From contig JAFTBL010000183.1 in the NCBI GenBank assembly GCA_017455225.1, positions 1 through 9,593 of the forward strand: 9,593 bases of DNA, given 5' to 3'. A model generated the notes under the pieces. The model was not told the DNA's origin, made no database searches, and saw only the letters and a program-made list of their open reading frames with translations. Numbering within the stretch: position 1 is the first letter of the stretch; the number at the start of each line of letters is the position of its first letter. Shown piece after piece: positions 1 through 5,337 of the stretch. Position numbers and translations under genes: made by a program. Origin of the DNA: Oscillospiraceae bacterium (GTDB lineage: Bacteria > Bacillota_A > Clostridia > Oscillospirales > Oscillospiraceae).

Positions 1-421
1 CGGTGATGCCGTACACCACGGACTGAATGAAGTTGTAATCGTTCTGCACGTTCAGCAGGGCCACGCCCAGCACGGCGCAGTTGGTGGTGATCAGGGGCAG
101 GTACACGCCCAGGGCGGTGTACAGGGTGGGGACGTTCTTCTTCAGGAACATCTCCACGAACTGCACCAGCGCGGCGATGACCAGGATGAAGGCCACGGTC
201 TGCATGTAGCCAAGGCCGGCGGACACCAGCAGCTTGTTGACCCAGAAGCAGACGGCAGAGGCCAGACCCATGACGAAGGTCACGGCGGCGCCCATGCCCA
301 CGGCGGTGTCGATCTTCTTGGACACGCCCAGAAAGGGGCAGATGCCCAGGAACTGGGCGAAGATGAAGTTATTGGTGAGGATCGCACCCAGGGCGATCGC
401 CAGCAAACTTGTGATCGTCAT
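1..421 (-). CDS. rnfA: RnfA, membrane subunit of the Rnf ion-translocating ferredoxin:NAD+ oxidoreductase (3' end cut by window edge)
   Basis: The first 140 codons are present from the ATG at 421; the last third of the protein lies beyond the left edge. RnfA is one of two related six-helix subunits (with RnfE) at the membrane core of Rnf, which moves electrons between reduced ferredoxin and NAD+ while exporting Na+ or H+. The translation is very hydrophobic and carries the family signatures NNFIFAQFLGICPFLGVSKK (residues 17-36) and LPLITTNCAVLGVAL (108-122). By homology to Rnf/Nqr, Cys28 and Cys115 should help hold the intramembrane iron-sulfur cluster shared with RnfE. The start is 3 nt after the rnfE stop, and an AAGGAGG site inside the rnfE 3' end precedes it by about 11 nt, so translation is likely coupled. 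rnfB would be expected next, outside the window. Confidence 0.95.
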   Translation of the reverse strand, partial: MTITSLLAIALGAILTNNFIFAQFLGICPFLGVSKKIDTAVGMGAAVTFVMGLASAVCFWVNKLLVSAGLGYMQTVAFILVIAALVQFVEMFLKKNVPTLYTALGVYLPLITTNCAVLGVALLNVQNDYNFIQSVVYGIT

Positions 422-424
422 AGC

Positions 425-1051
425 TTACTTCGCCTCCTTTTCCTTGTTCTCGTTCTTCTTGGCGGACTTGGCCAGGGCCCACTGCATCACGGCAATCAGC
501 ACGCCCAGGCAGATGAAGCCGCCCACGGGCAGGGTCAGGATGCCGATGGGGGTGTAGCCGTCAGGCATGATCTGGATGTCCAGCAGCTTGCCGGCGCCGA
601 AGAGCTCGCGGAAGAAGCACATGATGATCAGGACCACCGTGTAGCCCAGGCCCTGGAAGATGCCGTCCAGTGTGGAAGCGCCCACGGAGTTCTTGGAGGC
701 AAAGGCCTCGGCGCGGCCCAGGATGATGCAGTTCACCACGATCAGCGGGATGAACACGCCCAGGCTCTTGTCGATCTCCGGCAGGAAGGCCTTCAGCAGC
801 AGCTGCACGCAGGTCACGAAGCCGGCGATGACCACGATGAAGCAGGCGATACGGACCTCGTTGGGGATGATCTTGCGCAGCAGGGCAATGAAGATATTGC
901 TCAGGGTCAGGATGATAATGACGCTGACGCCCATGCCCAGGCCGTTCATGATGGACGTGGTGATGGCCATGGTGGAGCACATGCCCAGCAGCTGGACCAG
1001 CACCGGGTTCTGGGTCAGCAGGCCCTCCTTGAGTTGCTTTTTCGCATTCAT
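425..1051 (-). CDS. rnfE: RnfE, membrane subunit of the Rnf complex
   Basis: 208-residue polytopic membrane protein of the RnfA/RnfE/NqrD/NqrE family, the paralogue of RnfA with inverted topology. It begins MNAKKQLKEGLLTQNPVLVQ, followed by the family signature LLGMCSTMAITTS (residues 21-33), and contains PLIVVNCIILGRAEAFASKN (102-121). Cys25 and Cys108 match the conserved pair expected to ligate the intramembrane [2Fe-2S] centre together with RnfA; that assignment rests on family knowledge. The highly charged tail (ENKEKEAK) is cytoplasmic-looking, and its codons include the AAGGAGG ribosome binding site of rnfA. The ATG at 1051 is preceded by a strong GGGGGAGG site (minus strand, about 1059-1066) within the 19-nt gap after rnfG. 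Stop is TAA. Length is normal for the family. Confidence 0.95.
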   Translation of the reverse strand: MNAKKQLKEGLLTQNPVLVQLLGMCSTMAITTSIMNGLGMGVSVIIILTLSNIFIALLRKIIPNEVRIACFIVVIAGFVTCVQLLLKAFLPEIDKSLGVFIPLIVVNCIILGRAEAFASKNSVGASTLDGIFQGLGYTVVLIIMCFFRELFGAGKLLDIQIMPDGYTPIGILTLPVGGFICLGVLIAVMQWALAKSAKKNENKEKEAK

Positions 1052-1070
1052 GTTTTGTCCTCCCCCTTTC

Positions 1071-1652
1071 TCAGCCCAGCTCGGCCACGGCGGCCAGAGC
1101 TGCGTTGGCGCCGGCGGTGACGCCCTTGGTGGACACGGTGGCGCCGGTGACGGGAATGATGTTCTTGTTGACCTCCAGGGTGCCGGCGCCGCTCAGTCCG
1201 ATGAACTGATCCAGCACGTTCTCCCCGTTGGCGTTGGGCATGTTGTCCATGACCTAGGAGCCGATGCCGGAGGTCTCCGCGATCTCCACGATGGAGATGC
1301 CGGAGATGGCGCCCTCGGCGTCCACGCCCACGATCATCACGATGGTGCCCTGAGAGCCGGAGGCCTCCACCTTGCAGGCGTAGCCGCCGGTGGACACCTT
1401 GTACAGCTCGGTGAGCTTGCCGCCCTGGGCCTTGGCGGCCGCCACGGCGGCGTCAGGCAGATCCAGGGCCTCGTAGTCGGACCCCTCGGGGGTCACGGCG
1501 GCCAGCGCCTGGCGGGTGGCGGCGAAGGTGAGCTCGTCGATGCGGTCCTTGGTGATCATATTGACCACGCCCAGCAGGGCGGCCACCACCAGCGAGATGG
1601 CGGTCAGGGTGCCGGCCACCTTCAGAACGAATTTCGCGTTCAGGTTTTTCAT
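1071..1652 (-). pseudogene. rnfG: rnfG, FMN-binding subunit of Rnf, interrupted by an in-frame amber codon
   Basis: Read from the ATG at 1652 to the TGA at 1071-1073, this is a 193-codon gene with one internal stop, TAG, at 1254-1256 (codon 133). RnfG is anchored by one N-terminal helix (about residues 13-33 here) and carries a covalent FMN on its extracytoplasmic domain. The first 132 residues end in ETSGIGS, matching the conserved ETPGLG region. After the stop the same frame continues VMDNMPNANGENVLDQF and then VTGATVSTKGV, the flavinylation motif with expected FMN threonine at residue 172. Without readthrough the product lacks this site. The frame is kept on both sides, so no indel is involved. 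The start overlaps the rnfD stop (ATGA) and has an AAGGAGG site about 10 nt upstream. The Asp usually six residues before the FMN threonine is Ile here. It could equally be a live gene with a sequence error; biology and error cannot be separated from one sequence. Confidence 0.85.
1254..1256 (-). other. In-frame amber (TAG) codon inside rnfG
   Basis: The plus-strand bases CTA read TAG on the coding strand, in the context GGC TCC TAG GTC ATG. The position follows ETSGIGS and aligns with a residue that is often lysine in RnfG (as in GLG-x-K). One base change from AAG (Lys), or from CAG (Gln), would produce it. An ATG two codons downstream (1248-1250) could permit reinitiation of a 59-residue C-terminal fragment, but such a fragment would have no membrane anchor or export signal. 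TAG also serves as the true stop of the DUF975 gene in this window, which argues against general reassignment. Confidence 0.9.
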
Positions 1653-2686
1653 TTTGCAGCCGCCTCCTTCTTTTCCTTCTTGGGTGCACCGTAGATGGTG
1701 GGACGGATGTACTTATCCAGCAGCCAGGTGGTGCAGTTCATGATGAGGATGGAGTAGCACACGCCCTCGGGATAGGAGCCGAAACGCCGGATGAAGCAGG
1801 TCAGCAGGCCGCAGCCGATGCCGAAAATCAGCTGGCCGGGCTTGGTGACGGGGGAGGTGGCGTAGTCGGTGGCCATGAAGAAGGCGCCCAGGAACAGGCC
1901 GCCGCCGAAGACGTTGTAGAGCATGTAGTCCACGTTGCTGACGCCGGCGGGGGCGGCGATCAGGGTGAGGACGGCCACGGTGGCGATATAGGCCACGGGG
2001 ATCTGCCAGGAGATGACCTTCTTGAACAGCAGATAGAGGCCGCCCAGCAGCAGGGCCAGGGCGCAGGTCTCGCCCAGGGAGCCGCCGATCCTGCCCAGGA
2101 ACATGTCGCCCACGGAGTAGGCGGAGGTGAGGTTGGCAAAGGCGTCGGCCGTGCCCTCCTTCATGATGGCCAGGGGGGTGGCGGAGGTGACCACGTCGGT
2201 CATGCTGCCCACCACGGGGATGGCGGCGTCAGGGGCGGCCCACTTGGTCATGGCGCCGGCAAAGCTGGCCAGCAGAATGGCGCGGCCCGCCAGAGCGGGG
2301 TTCAGGAAGTTGCAGCCGATGCCGCCGTAGAGCTGCTTGACCAGAACGATGGAGGCAAAGGCGCCCAGGATCAGATACCAGTAGGGGACGGTGACGGGGC
2401 ACACGAAGGCCAGCAGCATGCCGGTGACCACGGCGCTCAGATCGTCGATCATCTGGTTCTTCTTCAGCAGCTTGCGATACAGCCACTCCCAGACCACGCA
2501 GCTGACCACGCTGACCAGGGTCATGGTGAGGGCCCGGAAGTTCCAGTTGCCGAAGTTCCACACACTCATGGCCAGGGCGGGCAGCAGGGCGATGATCACG
2601 TCCAGCATGATGGAGCGGGTGTTTACCGCAGAGCGGATATGGGGGGAGGAGGACGCGATCAGTTTCAAATTCTTGTAATCCGTCAT
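1649..2686 (-). CDS. rnfD: RnfD, FMN-bearing membrane subunit of the Rnf complex
   Basis: 345-residue polytopic membrane protein of the NqrB/RnfD family, which carries a covalently bound FMN in the electron path across the membrane. It opens with the typical soluble start (NLKLIASSSPHIRSAVNTRS, residues 6-25). It contains VKQLYGGIGCNFLNPALAGR (116-135) and the flavinylation motif DVVTSATPL (164-172); Thr170 is the expected FMN attachment residue, with Asp164 at the usual place. Later signatures include GAFFMATDYATSPVT (267-281) and a GSYPEGVCYSILIMN stretch (303-317). The ATG at 2686 lies 3 nt after the rnfC stop, with an AAGGAGG site formed by the last rnfC codons 8 nt upstream. The TGA stop overlaps the rnfG ATG. 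The lysine/alanine-rich tail (KKEKKEAAAK) carries the rnfG ribosome binding site. Normal length, no visible damage. Confidence 0.96.
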   Translation of the reverse strand: MTDYKNLKLIASSSPHIRSAVNTRSIMLDVIIALLPALAMSVWNFGNWNFRALTMTLVSVVSCVVWEWLYRKLLKKNQMIDDLSAVVTGMLLAFVCPVTVPYWYLILGAFASIVLVKQLYGGIGCNFLNPALAGRAILLASFAGAMTKWAAPDAAIPVVGSMTDVVTSATPLAIMKEGTADAFANLTSAYSVGDMFLGRIGGSLGETCALALLLGGLYLLFKKVISWQIPVAYIATVAVLTLIAAPAGVSNVDYMLYNVFGGGLFLGAFFMATDYATSPVTKPGQLIFGIGCGLLTCFIRRFGSYPEGVCYSILIMNCTTWLLDKYIRPTIYGAPKKEKKEAAAK

Positions 2687-2689
2687 CGT

Positions 2690-4060
2690 TTACGCCTCCT
2701 TCTTTGCGGCCGCAGCCTTCTCGGCGTCGGCCTTGGCCTTGGCGGCCATTCTCGCGTTGTTGACCTGCTGCTTGCCCAGGCGGAAGGCGTGGGTCAGAGG
2801 CAGGCGGGCCGGGCAGGTATAGGTGCAGGCGCCGCACTCGATGCAGTCCATGCCGTGGAACTGATCGCGGAAGGCCTCCCAGTTGCCCTTCATCAGGTAC
2901 TTGTACATGAACACGGGCTCCAGGCGGATGGGGCACACGCCCACGCACTTGCCGCAGCGGATGCACTGGGGCTCGGCCACGTACTTCTCCTCGTCGCCGG
3001 CGAAGGCCAGCATGCAGCCGGTGCCCTTGCCCACGCTCACGTCGGTATCATACTGTGCCATGCCCATCATGGGCCCGCCCATGATCAGCTTGTACGTCTC
3101 CTCCTTCAGTCCGCCGCAGGCGTCGAAGAGCTTGGAGATGGGCGTGCCGATGGGGCACTCGATGTTCTTCGGCTCGATCACGCCGGAGCCGGACACGGTG
3201 ACCACCTTGCTCACCACCGGCAACCCCTCGTACACCGCCCGGTCGATGGCGCAGGTGGTGTTCAGGTTGAAAATGCAGCAGCCCGCATCCGCCGGCAGCT
3301 TGCCGGAGGGCACCTGCCGCCCGGACACCGCCTGGCACAGCTGCTTTTCAGCGCCCTGCGGGTAACGGGTGTGCAGCACCTCCACCACCACGGGGGCGCG
3401 GAGCTCGGCGATCTTCGCGTTCAGCACGTCCGCCGCGTCCTGCTTGTTGGCCTCCACGCCGATGTAGACCTTGTCCACGCCGAAGCACTTGGCCAGCAGC
3501 ATGGCGCCCCGGATCACCTGCTCCGGCCGCTCCAGCATGGTGCGGTGGTCGCCGGTGATGTAGGGCTCGCACTCGGCGGCGTTGATGATCACATAGTCCA
3601 CCTTGCCAAGACCTGAGCTGATCTTCACGTGGGTGGGGAAGGTGGCGCCGCCCTGCCCCACGATGCCGGCGTTCTTCCCGATCTCCACCAGCTGCTCCGG
3701 CGTCAGGCTGTCGGGACCCTCCACCGGGTGGATGTCCTCGCTGAGGGTGTTCTGGAAATCGTTCTCGATCACCACTGACATGACCGTGCCGCCCATGGAG
3801 GACGGACGGGGCTCCACCGCCTTGACCGTGCCGGACACGGAGGCGTGGATGGGGGCGGAAACGAAGCCGCCGGGCTCGCCGATCCGCTGACCCAGCTTGA
3901 CCTGGTCGCCCTTTGCCACCAGCGGCTTGCAGGGTGCGCCGATGTGCATGGACATGGGGATGACCACCTCCGCCGGCGCCTCCAGCGGTTCGATGGCTTT
4001 TCCCCGGGTAGCGGCCTTCATGTCGTTGGGATGAACGCCGCCAAAGAAAGCTTGTGCCAT
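2690..4060 (-). CDS. rnfC: RnfC, NADH/FMN and iron-sulfur subunit of the Rnf complex
   Basis: 456-residue cytoplasmic-side subunit where NAD+ is reduced (or NADH oxidised). The N-terminus has the family signature FFGGVHPNDMK (residues 5-15). A Complex-I 51-kDa-like nucleotide/FMN domain follows with GIVGQGGATFPTHVK (132-146) and NAAECEPYITGDHR (160-173). The C-terminal part has two [4Fe-4S] ferredoxin motifs: Cys366, 369, 372, 376 and Cys406, 409, 412, 416. The tail is short and lysine/alanine-rich, without the long repeats of enterobacterial RsxC. I chose the ATG at 4060 because a GAGGTG site (4067-4072) lies 6 nt upstream; an in-frame GTG at 4069 would add MKT but overlaps that site. As first gene of the operon it has a well-spaced promoter-like sequence about 50 nt upstream on the minus strand. 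Stop is TAA. Confidence 0.96.
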   Translation of the reverse strand: MAQAFFGGVHPNDMKAATRGKAIEPLEAPAEVVIPMSMHIGAPCKPLVAKGDQVKLGQRIGEPGGFVSAPIHASVSGTVKAVEPRPSSMGGTVMSVVIENDFQNTLSEDIHPVEGPDSLTPEQLVEIGKNAGIVGQGGATFPTHVKISSGLGKVDYVIINAAECEPYITGDHRTMLERPEQVIRGAMLLAKCFGVDKVYIGVEANKQDAADVLNAKIAELRAPVVVEVLHTRYPQGAEKQLCQAVSGRQVPSGKLPADAGCCIFNLNTTCAIDRAVYEGLPVVSKVVTVSGSGVIEPKNIECPIGTPISKLFDACGGLKEETYKLIMGGPMMGMAQYDTDVSVGKGTGCMLAFAGDEEKYVAEPQCIRCGKCVGVCPIRLEPVFMYKYLMKGNWEAFRDQFHGMDCIECGACTYTCPARLPLTHAFRLGKQQVNNARMAAKAKADAEKAAAAKKEA

Positions 4061-4066
4061 TGTTTT

Positions 4067-4072
4067 CACCTC
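4067..4072 (-). promoter_or_regulatory. Ribosome binding site deciding the rnfC start
   Basis: On the minus strand the sequence reads GAGGTG followed by AAAACA and then ATG (4060-4058). The 6-nt spacing fits the ATG start. The alternative GTG start codon at 4069 is inside this site, so it is unlikely to be used. Confidence 0.75.
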
Positions 4073-4114
4073 ATCTTATCGCGGCGGAGCGAATTCCACC
4101 GCATACTGTTCAAT

Positions 4115-4143
4115 ATCATACATCATCCGCTGCAAATTGTCCA
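4115..4143 (-). promoter_or_regulatory. Predicted sigma-A-type promoter of the rnf operon
   Basis: On the minus strand, TGGACA (4143-4138) and TATGAT (4120-4115) are separated by exactly 17 bp, each one base from the consensus TTGACA and TATAAT. Transcription would start near 4108, giving an untranslated leader of about 48 nt before rnfC. The assignment is by sequence match only. Confidence 0.65.
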
Positions 4144-4181
4144 GTACCCCGGCTGTGATTTGCGGCAAAATTCCCCCAACG

Positions 4182-4208
4182 CGCCGTTTTTCTTGCAAAA
4201 AAGCGGCG
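4182..4208. repeat. Imperfect inverted repeat overlapping the DUF975 promoter
   Basis: CGCCG plus five T (4182-4191) and six A, one extra G, then CGGCG (4197-4208) form a dyad around CTTGC, with one bulged base. It overlaps the -35 hexamer of the plus-strand promoter and lies about 40 bp behind the -35 of the rnf promoter. It could be an operator or chance; no transcription unit visible here would use it as a terminator. Confidence 0.35.
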
Positions 4209-4221
4209 GATGTGTTATATT
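4193..4221 (+). promoter_or_regulatory. Predicted sigma-A-type promoter of the DUF975 gene
   Basis: TTGCAA (4193-4198) and TATATT (4216-4221) are spaced 17 bp apart, with a TG two bases before the -10 (extended -10, TGT at 4213-4215). Transcription would begin near 4228, leaving a leader of about 47 nt. It points away from the rnf promoter; the two -35 elements are about 50 bp apart. Confidence 0.65.
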
Positions 4222-4274
4222 TTTCCCGATCCGCTCCTGCGGGCGCGGACGAATGTTTTCGGGAGGAAAACGAA

Positions 4275-5027
4275 ATGCCGCTTGACCGTTCTCAACTCAA
4301 AGCCGAGGCCCGGCAGCGCCTGCGCACGGCGCAGGTCAACCCCTACGCCTTCACACTGCTGCTCCTTCTTGTCACCGGGCTGCTGTCCGCCGCGGGCACC
4401 TACGCCTCCGCGCCCCGGATACTGGAGACCTATCGCCGGCTGCAGGAGCTGTCCCCCGGTGCGGCGCTCCCTCTGCCGTACTCCGTCACGTTCTTTGCCT
4501 CTCTGCCCGCCCTTCCCTCCAAGGCCGCCGTTTTTCTGACGGTGCTTTCCCTGCTGCTGGGCACGTTGATCCGGGCAGGCGCGGCGCTGTATCATCTGGG
4601 TGTGTTCCGTGGCGAGGAAAAGCCCTTTTCCACGCTGCTGGAGGGCTTCGGCATGGCGGGCAAGGTGATCCTGCTGGCGGTGCTGGAGACCGTGTTCGTC
4701 CTGCTCTGGTCGCTTCTCCTGTATATCCCCGGCATCGTGGCGATTTACCGCTACCGCTTCGCCCTGTACAACCTGTGTGAAAACCCGGAGCTGTCCCCGC
4801 TGGAGGCCATCCGCATGAGCAAGGCGCAGACCGACGGCTTCAAATGGAAGCTGTTCGTGCTGGATCTCAGCTTCCTCGGCTGGCGTCTCCTCTCCAGCCT
4901 CACTCTCAGCGTGCTGGATATCTGGCTGGCGCCCTACGTCGCCCAAACCGACGTAGGATATTTCCAGACGATCAAGCGCCTGCAGGGCGTGGGCGCGCTG
5001 CCGCAGGAGCCCCCTGCGGAGGGGTAG
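4275..5027 (+). CDS. DUF975 family integral membrane protein, function unknown
   Basis: 250-residue membrane protein. It starts with the usual DUF975 motif (DRSQLKAEARQRLR, residues 4-17), has hydrophobic segments around 25-43, 84-112, 128-160 and 195-216, and contains the family's most conserved stretch: IPGIVAIYRYRFALYNLCEN (151-170), PLEAIRMSKAQTDGFKWKLF (175-194) and VLDLSFLGW (195-203). The biochemical role of this family is not known. An upstream ATG in the same frame (4137) would add 46 residues that do not resemble the family and would begin upstream of the predicted promoter. The ATG at 4275 has GGGAGG (4261-4266) 8 nt upstream, so it is preferred. The gene stands alone between its own promoter and terminator, divergent from rnf. 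The stop is TAG, directly followed by a terminator hairpin, which shows that UAG ends translation in this organism. Confidence 0.85.
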   Translation: MPLDRSQLKAEARQRLRTAQVNPYAFTLLLLLVTGLLSAAGTYASAPRILETYRRLQELSPGAALPLPYSVTFFASLPALPSKAAVFLTVLSLLLGTLIRAGAALYHLGVFRGEEKPFSTLLEGFGMAGKVILLAVLETVFVLLWSLLLYIPGIVAIYRYRFALYNLCENPELSPLEAIRMSKAQTDGFKWKLFVLDLSFLGWRLLSSLTLSVLDIWLAPYVAQTDVGYFQTIKRLQGVGALPQEPPAEG

Positions 5028-5044
5028 CCCCCATCTGCGTTTTC

Positions 5045-5077
5045 GGACGGAGCTGCCGATGCGGCTCCGTCCTTTTT
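5045..5077 (+). terminator. Rho-independent terminator after the DUF975 gene
   Basis: A perfect 9-bp stem, GGACGGAGC (5045-5053) pairing with GCTCCGTCC (5064-5072), closes a 10-nt loop and is followed at once by five T. It starts 17 nt after the TAG stop. Confidence 0.9.
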
Positions 5078-5182
5078 CGCGCCCCGCCCGTGCCAACCCT
5101 CTTGTTCGCCGTTGCAGCCGGCACTTTCGCACGCTGAAGTGTGTTTTTGTGGGTATTGTCGCATTTGCACAAATTCCTTGTC

Positions 5183-5201
5183 AAATCTTTGGCAAAGATT
5201 T
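5183..5201. repeat. Perfect inverted repeat upstream of the atoE promoter, candidate operator
   Basis: AAATCTTT (5183-5190) and AAAGATTT (5194-5201) flank GGC: an 8-bp perfect dyad with a 3-nt centre. It ends 14 bp before the predicted -35 hexamer, about -68 to -50 relative to the likely transcription start, where activators or upstream-binding repressors often sit. A second, shorter dyad (TTTG-CA-CAAA, 5164-5173) lies just upstream. No T-run follows, so it is not a terminator. The regulator is not identified. Confidence 0.5.
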
Positions 5202-5215
5202 CTTGCAAGTGAGGG

Positions 5216-5244
5216 TTGCAAACCTCCCGGGTTTTTGTTATAAA
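5216..5244 (+). promoter_or_regulatory. Predicted sigma-A-type promoter of the fatty acid transporter gene
   Basis: TTGCAA (5216-5221) and TATAAA (5239-5244) are separated by exactly 17 bp. Transcription would begin near 5251, giving a leader of about 57 nt to the GTG at 5308 or 87 nt to the ATG at 5338. Another TTGCAA lies 13 bp upstream (5203-5208). Confidence 0.7.
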
Positions 5245-5296
5245 TTAAACGTACTTTTTTCTTTTATGGGGTGGAGTTCGTCTGCACCCTGTAAAA

Positions 5297-5302
5297 GGGA
5301 GG
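5297..5302 (+). promoter_or_regulatory. Strong ribosome binding site upstream of an alternative atoE start
   Basis: GGGAGG stands 5 nt before an in-frame GTG at 5308-5310, which would add ten basic residues (MIKKRRVKGH) ahead of the ATG at 5338. The ATG itself has only AAAGGA (5329-5334) at a tight 3-nt spacing. Sequence signals therefore favour the GTG, while family length and N-terminal alignment favour the ATG. Confidence 0.5.
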
Positions 5303-5337
5303 AAAGTGTGATTAAAAAGAGGAGAGTGAAAGGACAC

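Noticed and set aside
1071..1250. Separate small gene for the C-terminal half of rnfG, starting at the ATG at 1250
   Set aside because: No proper ribosome binding site, no signal peptide or membrane anchor, and the fragment is only part of the FMN-binding domain. It is better described as the rest of rnfG.
1254..1256. Genome-wide reassignment of UAG to a sense codon
   Set aside because: The DUF975 gene ends in TAG with a terminator hairpin 17 nt later, and reading through that TAG gives sequence with no family resemblance.
660..1694. 344-codon open frame on the plus strand across rnfG and rnfE
   Set aside because: Antisense to conserved rnf genes, with a Gly/His/Asp-rich translation and no family resemblance. 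It is a composition artefact.
2639..3616. 325-codon open frame on the plus strand across rnfC
   Set aside because: His/Ala/Gly/Leu-rich complement of rnfC; no ribosome binding site or recognisable motif.
4182..4208. Dyad in the divergent intergenic region as a transcription terminator
   Set aside because: No gene transcribes into it from either side, since both flanking genes diverge from here, and the stem is imperfect. At most it is a regulatory dyad.
4137..4274. N-terminal extension of the DUF975 protein from an upstream ATG
   Set aside because: It begins upstream of the predicted promoter, has no family resemblance and lacks a ribosome binding site.
4215..5132. 305-codon minus-strand open frame across the DUF975 gene
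   Set aside because: The plus strand encodes clear DUF975 motifs with promoter, ribosome binding site and terminator; the minus frame crosses the terminator.
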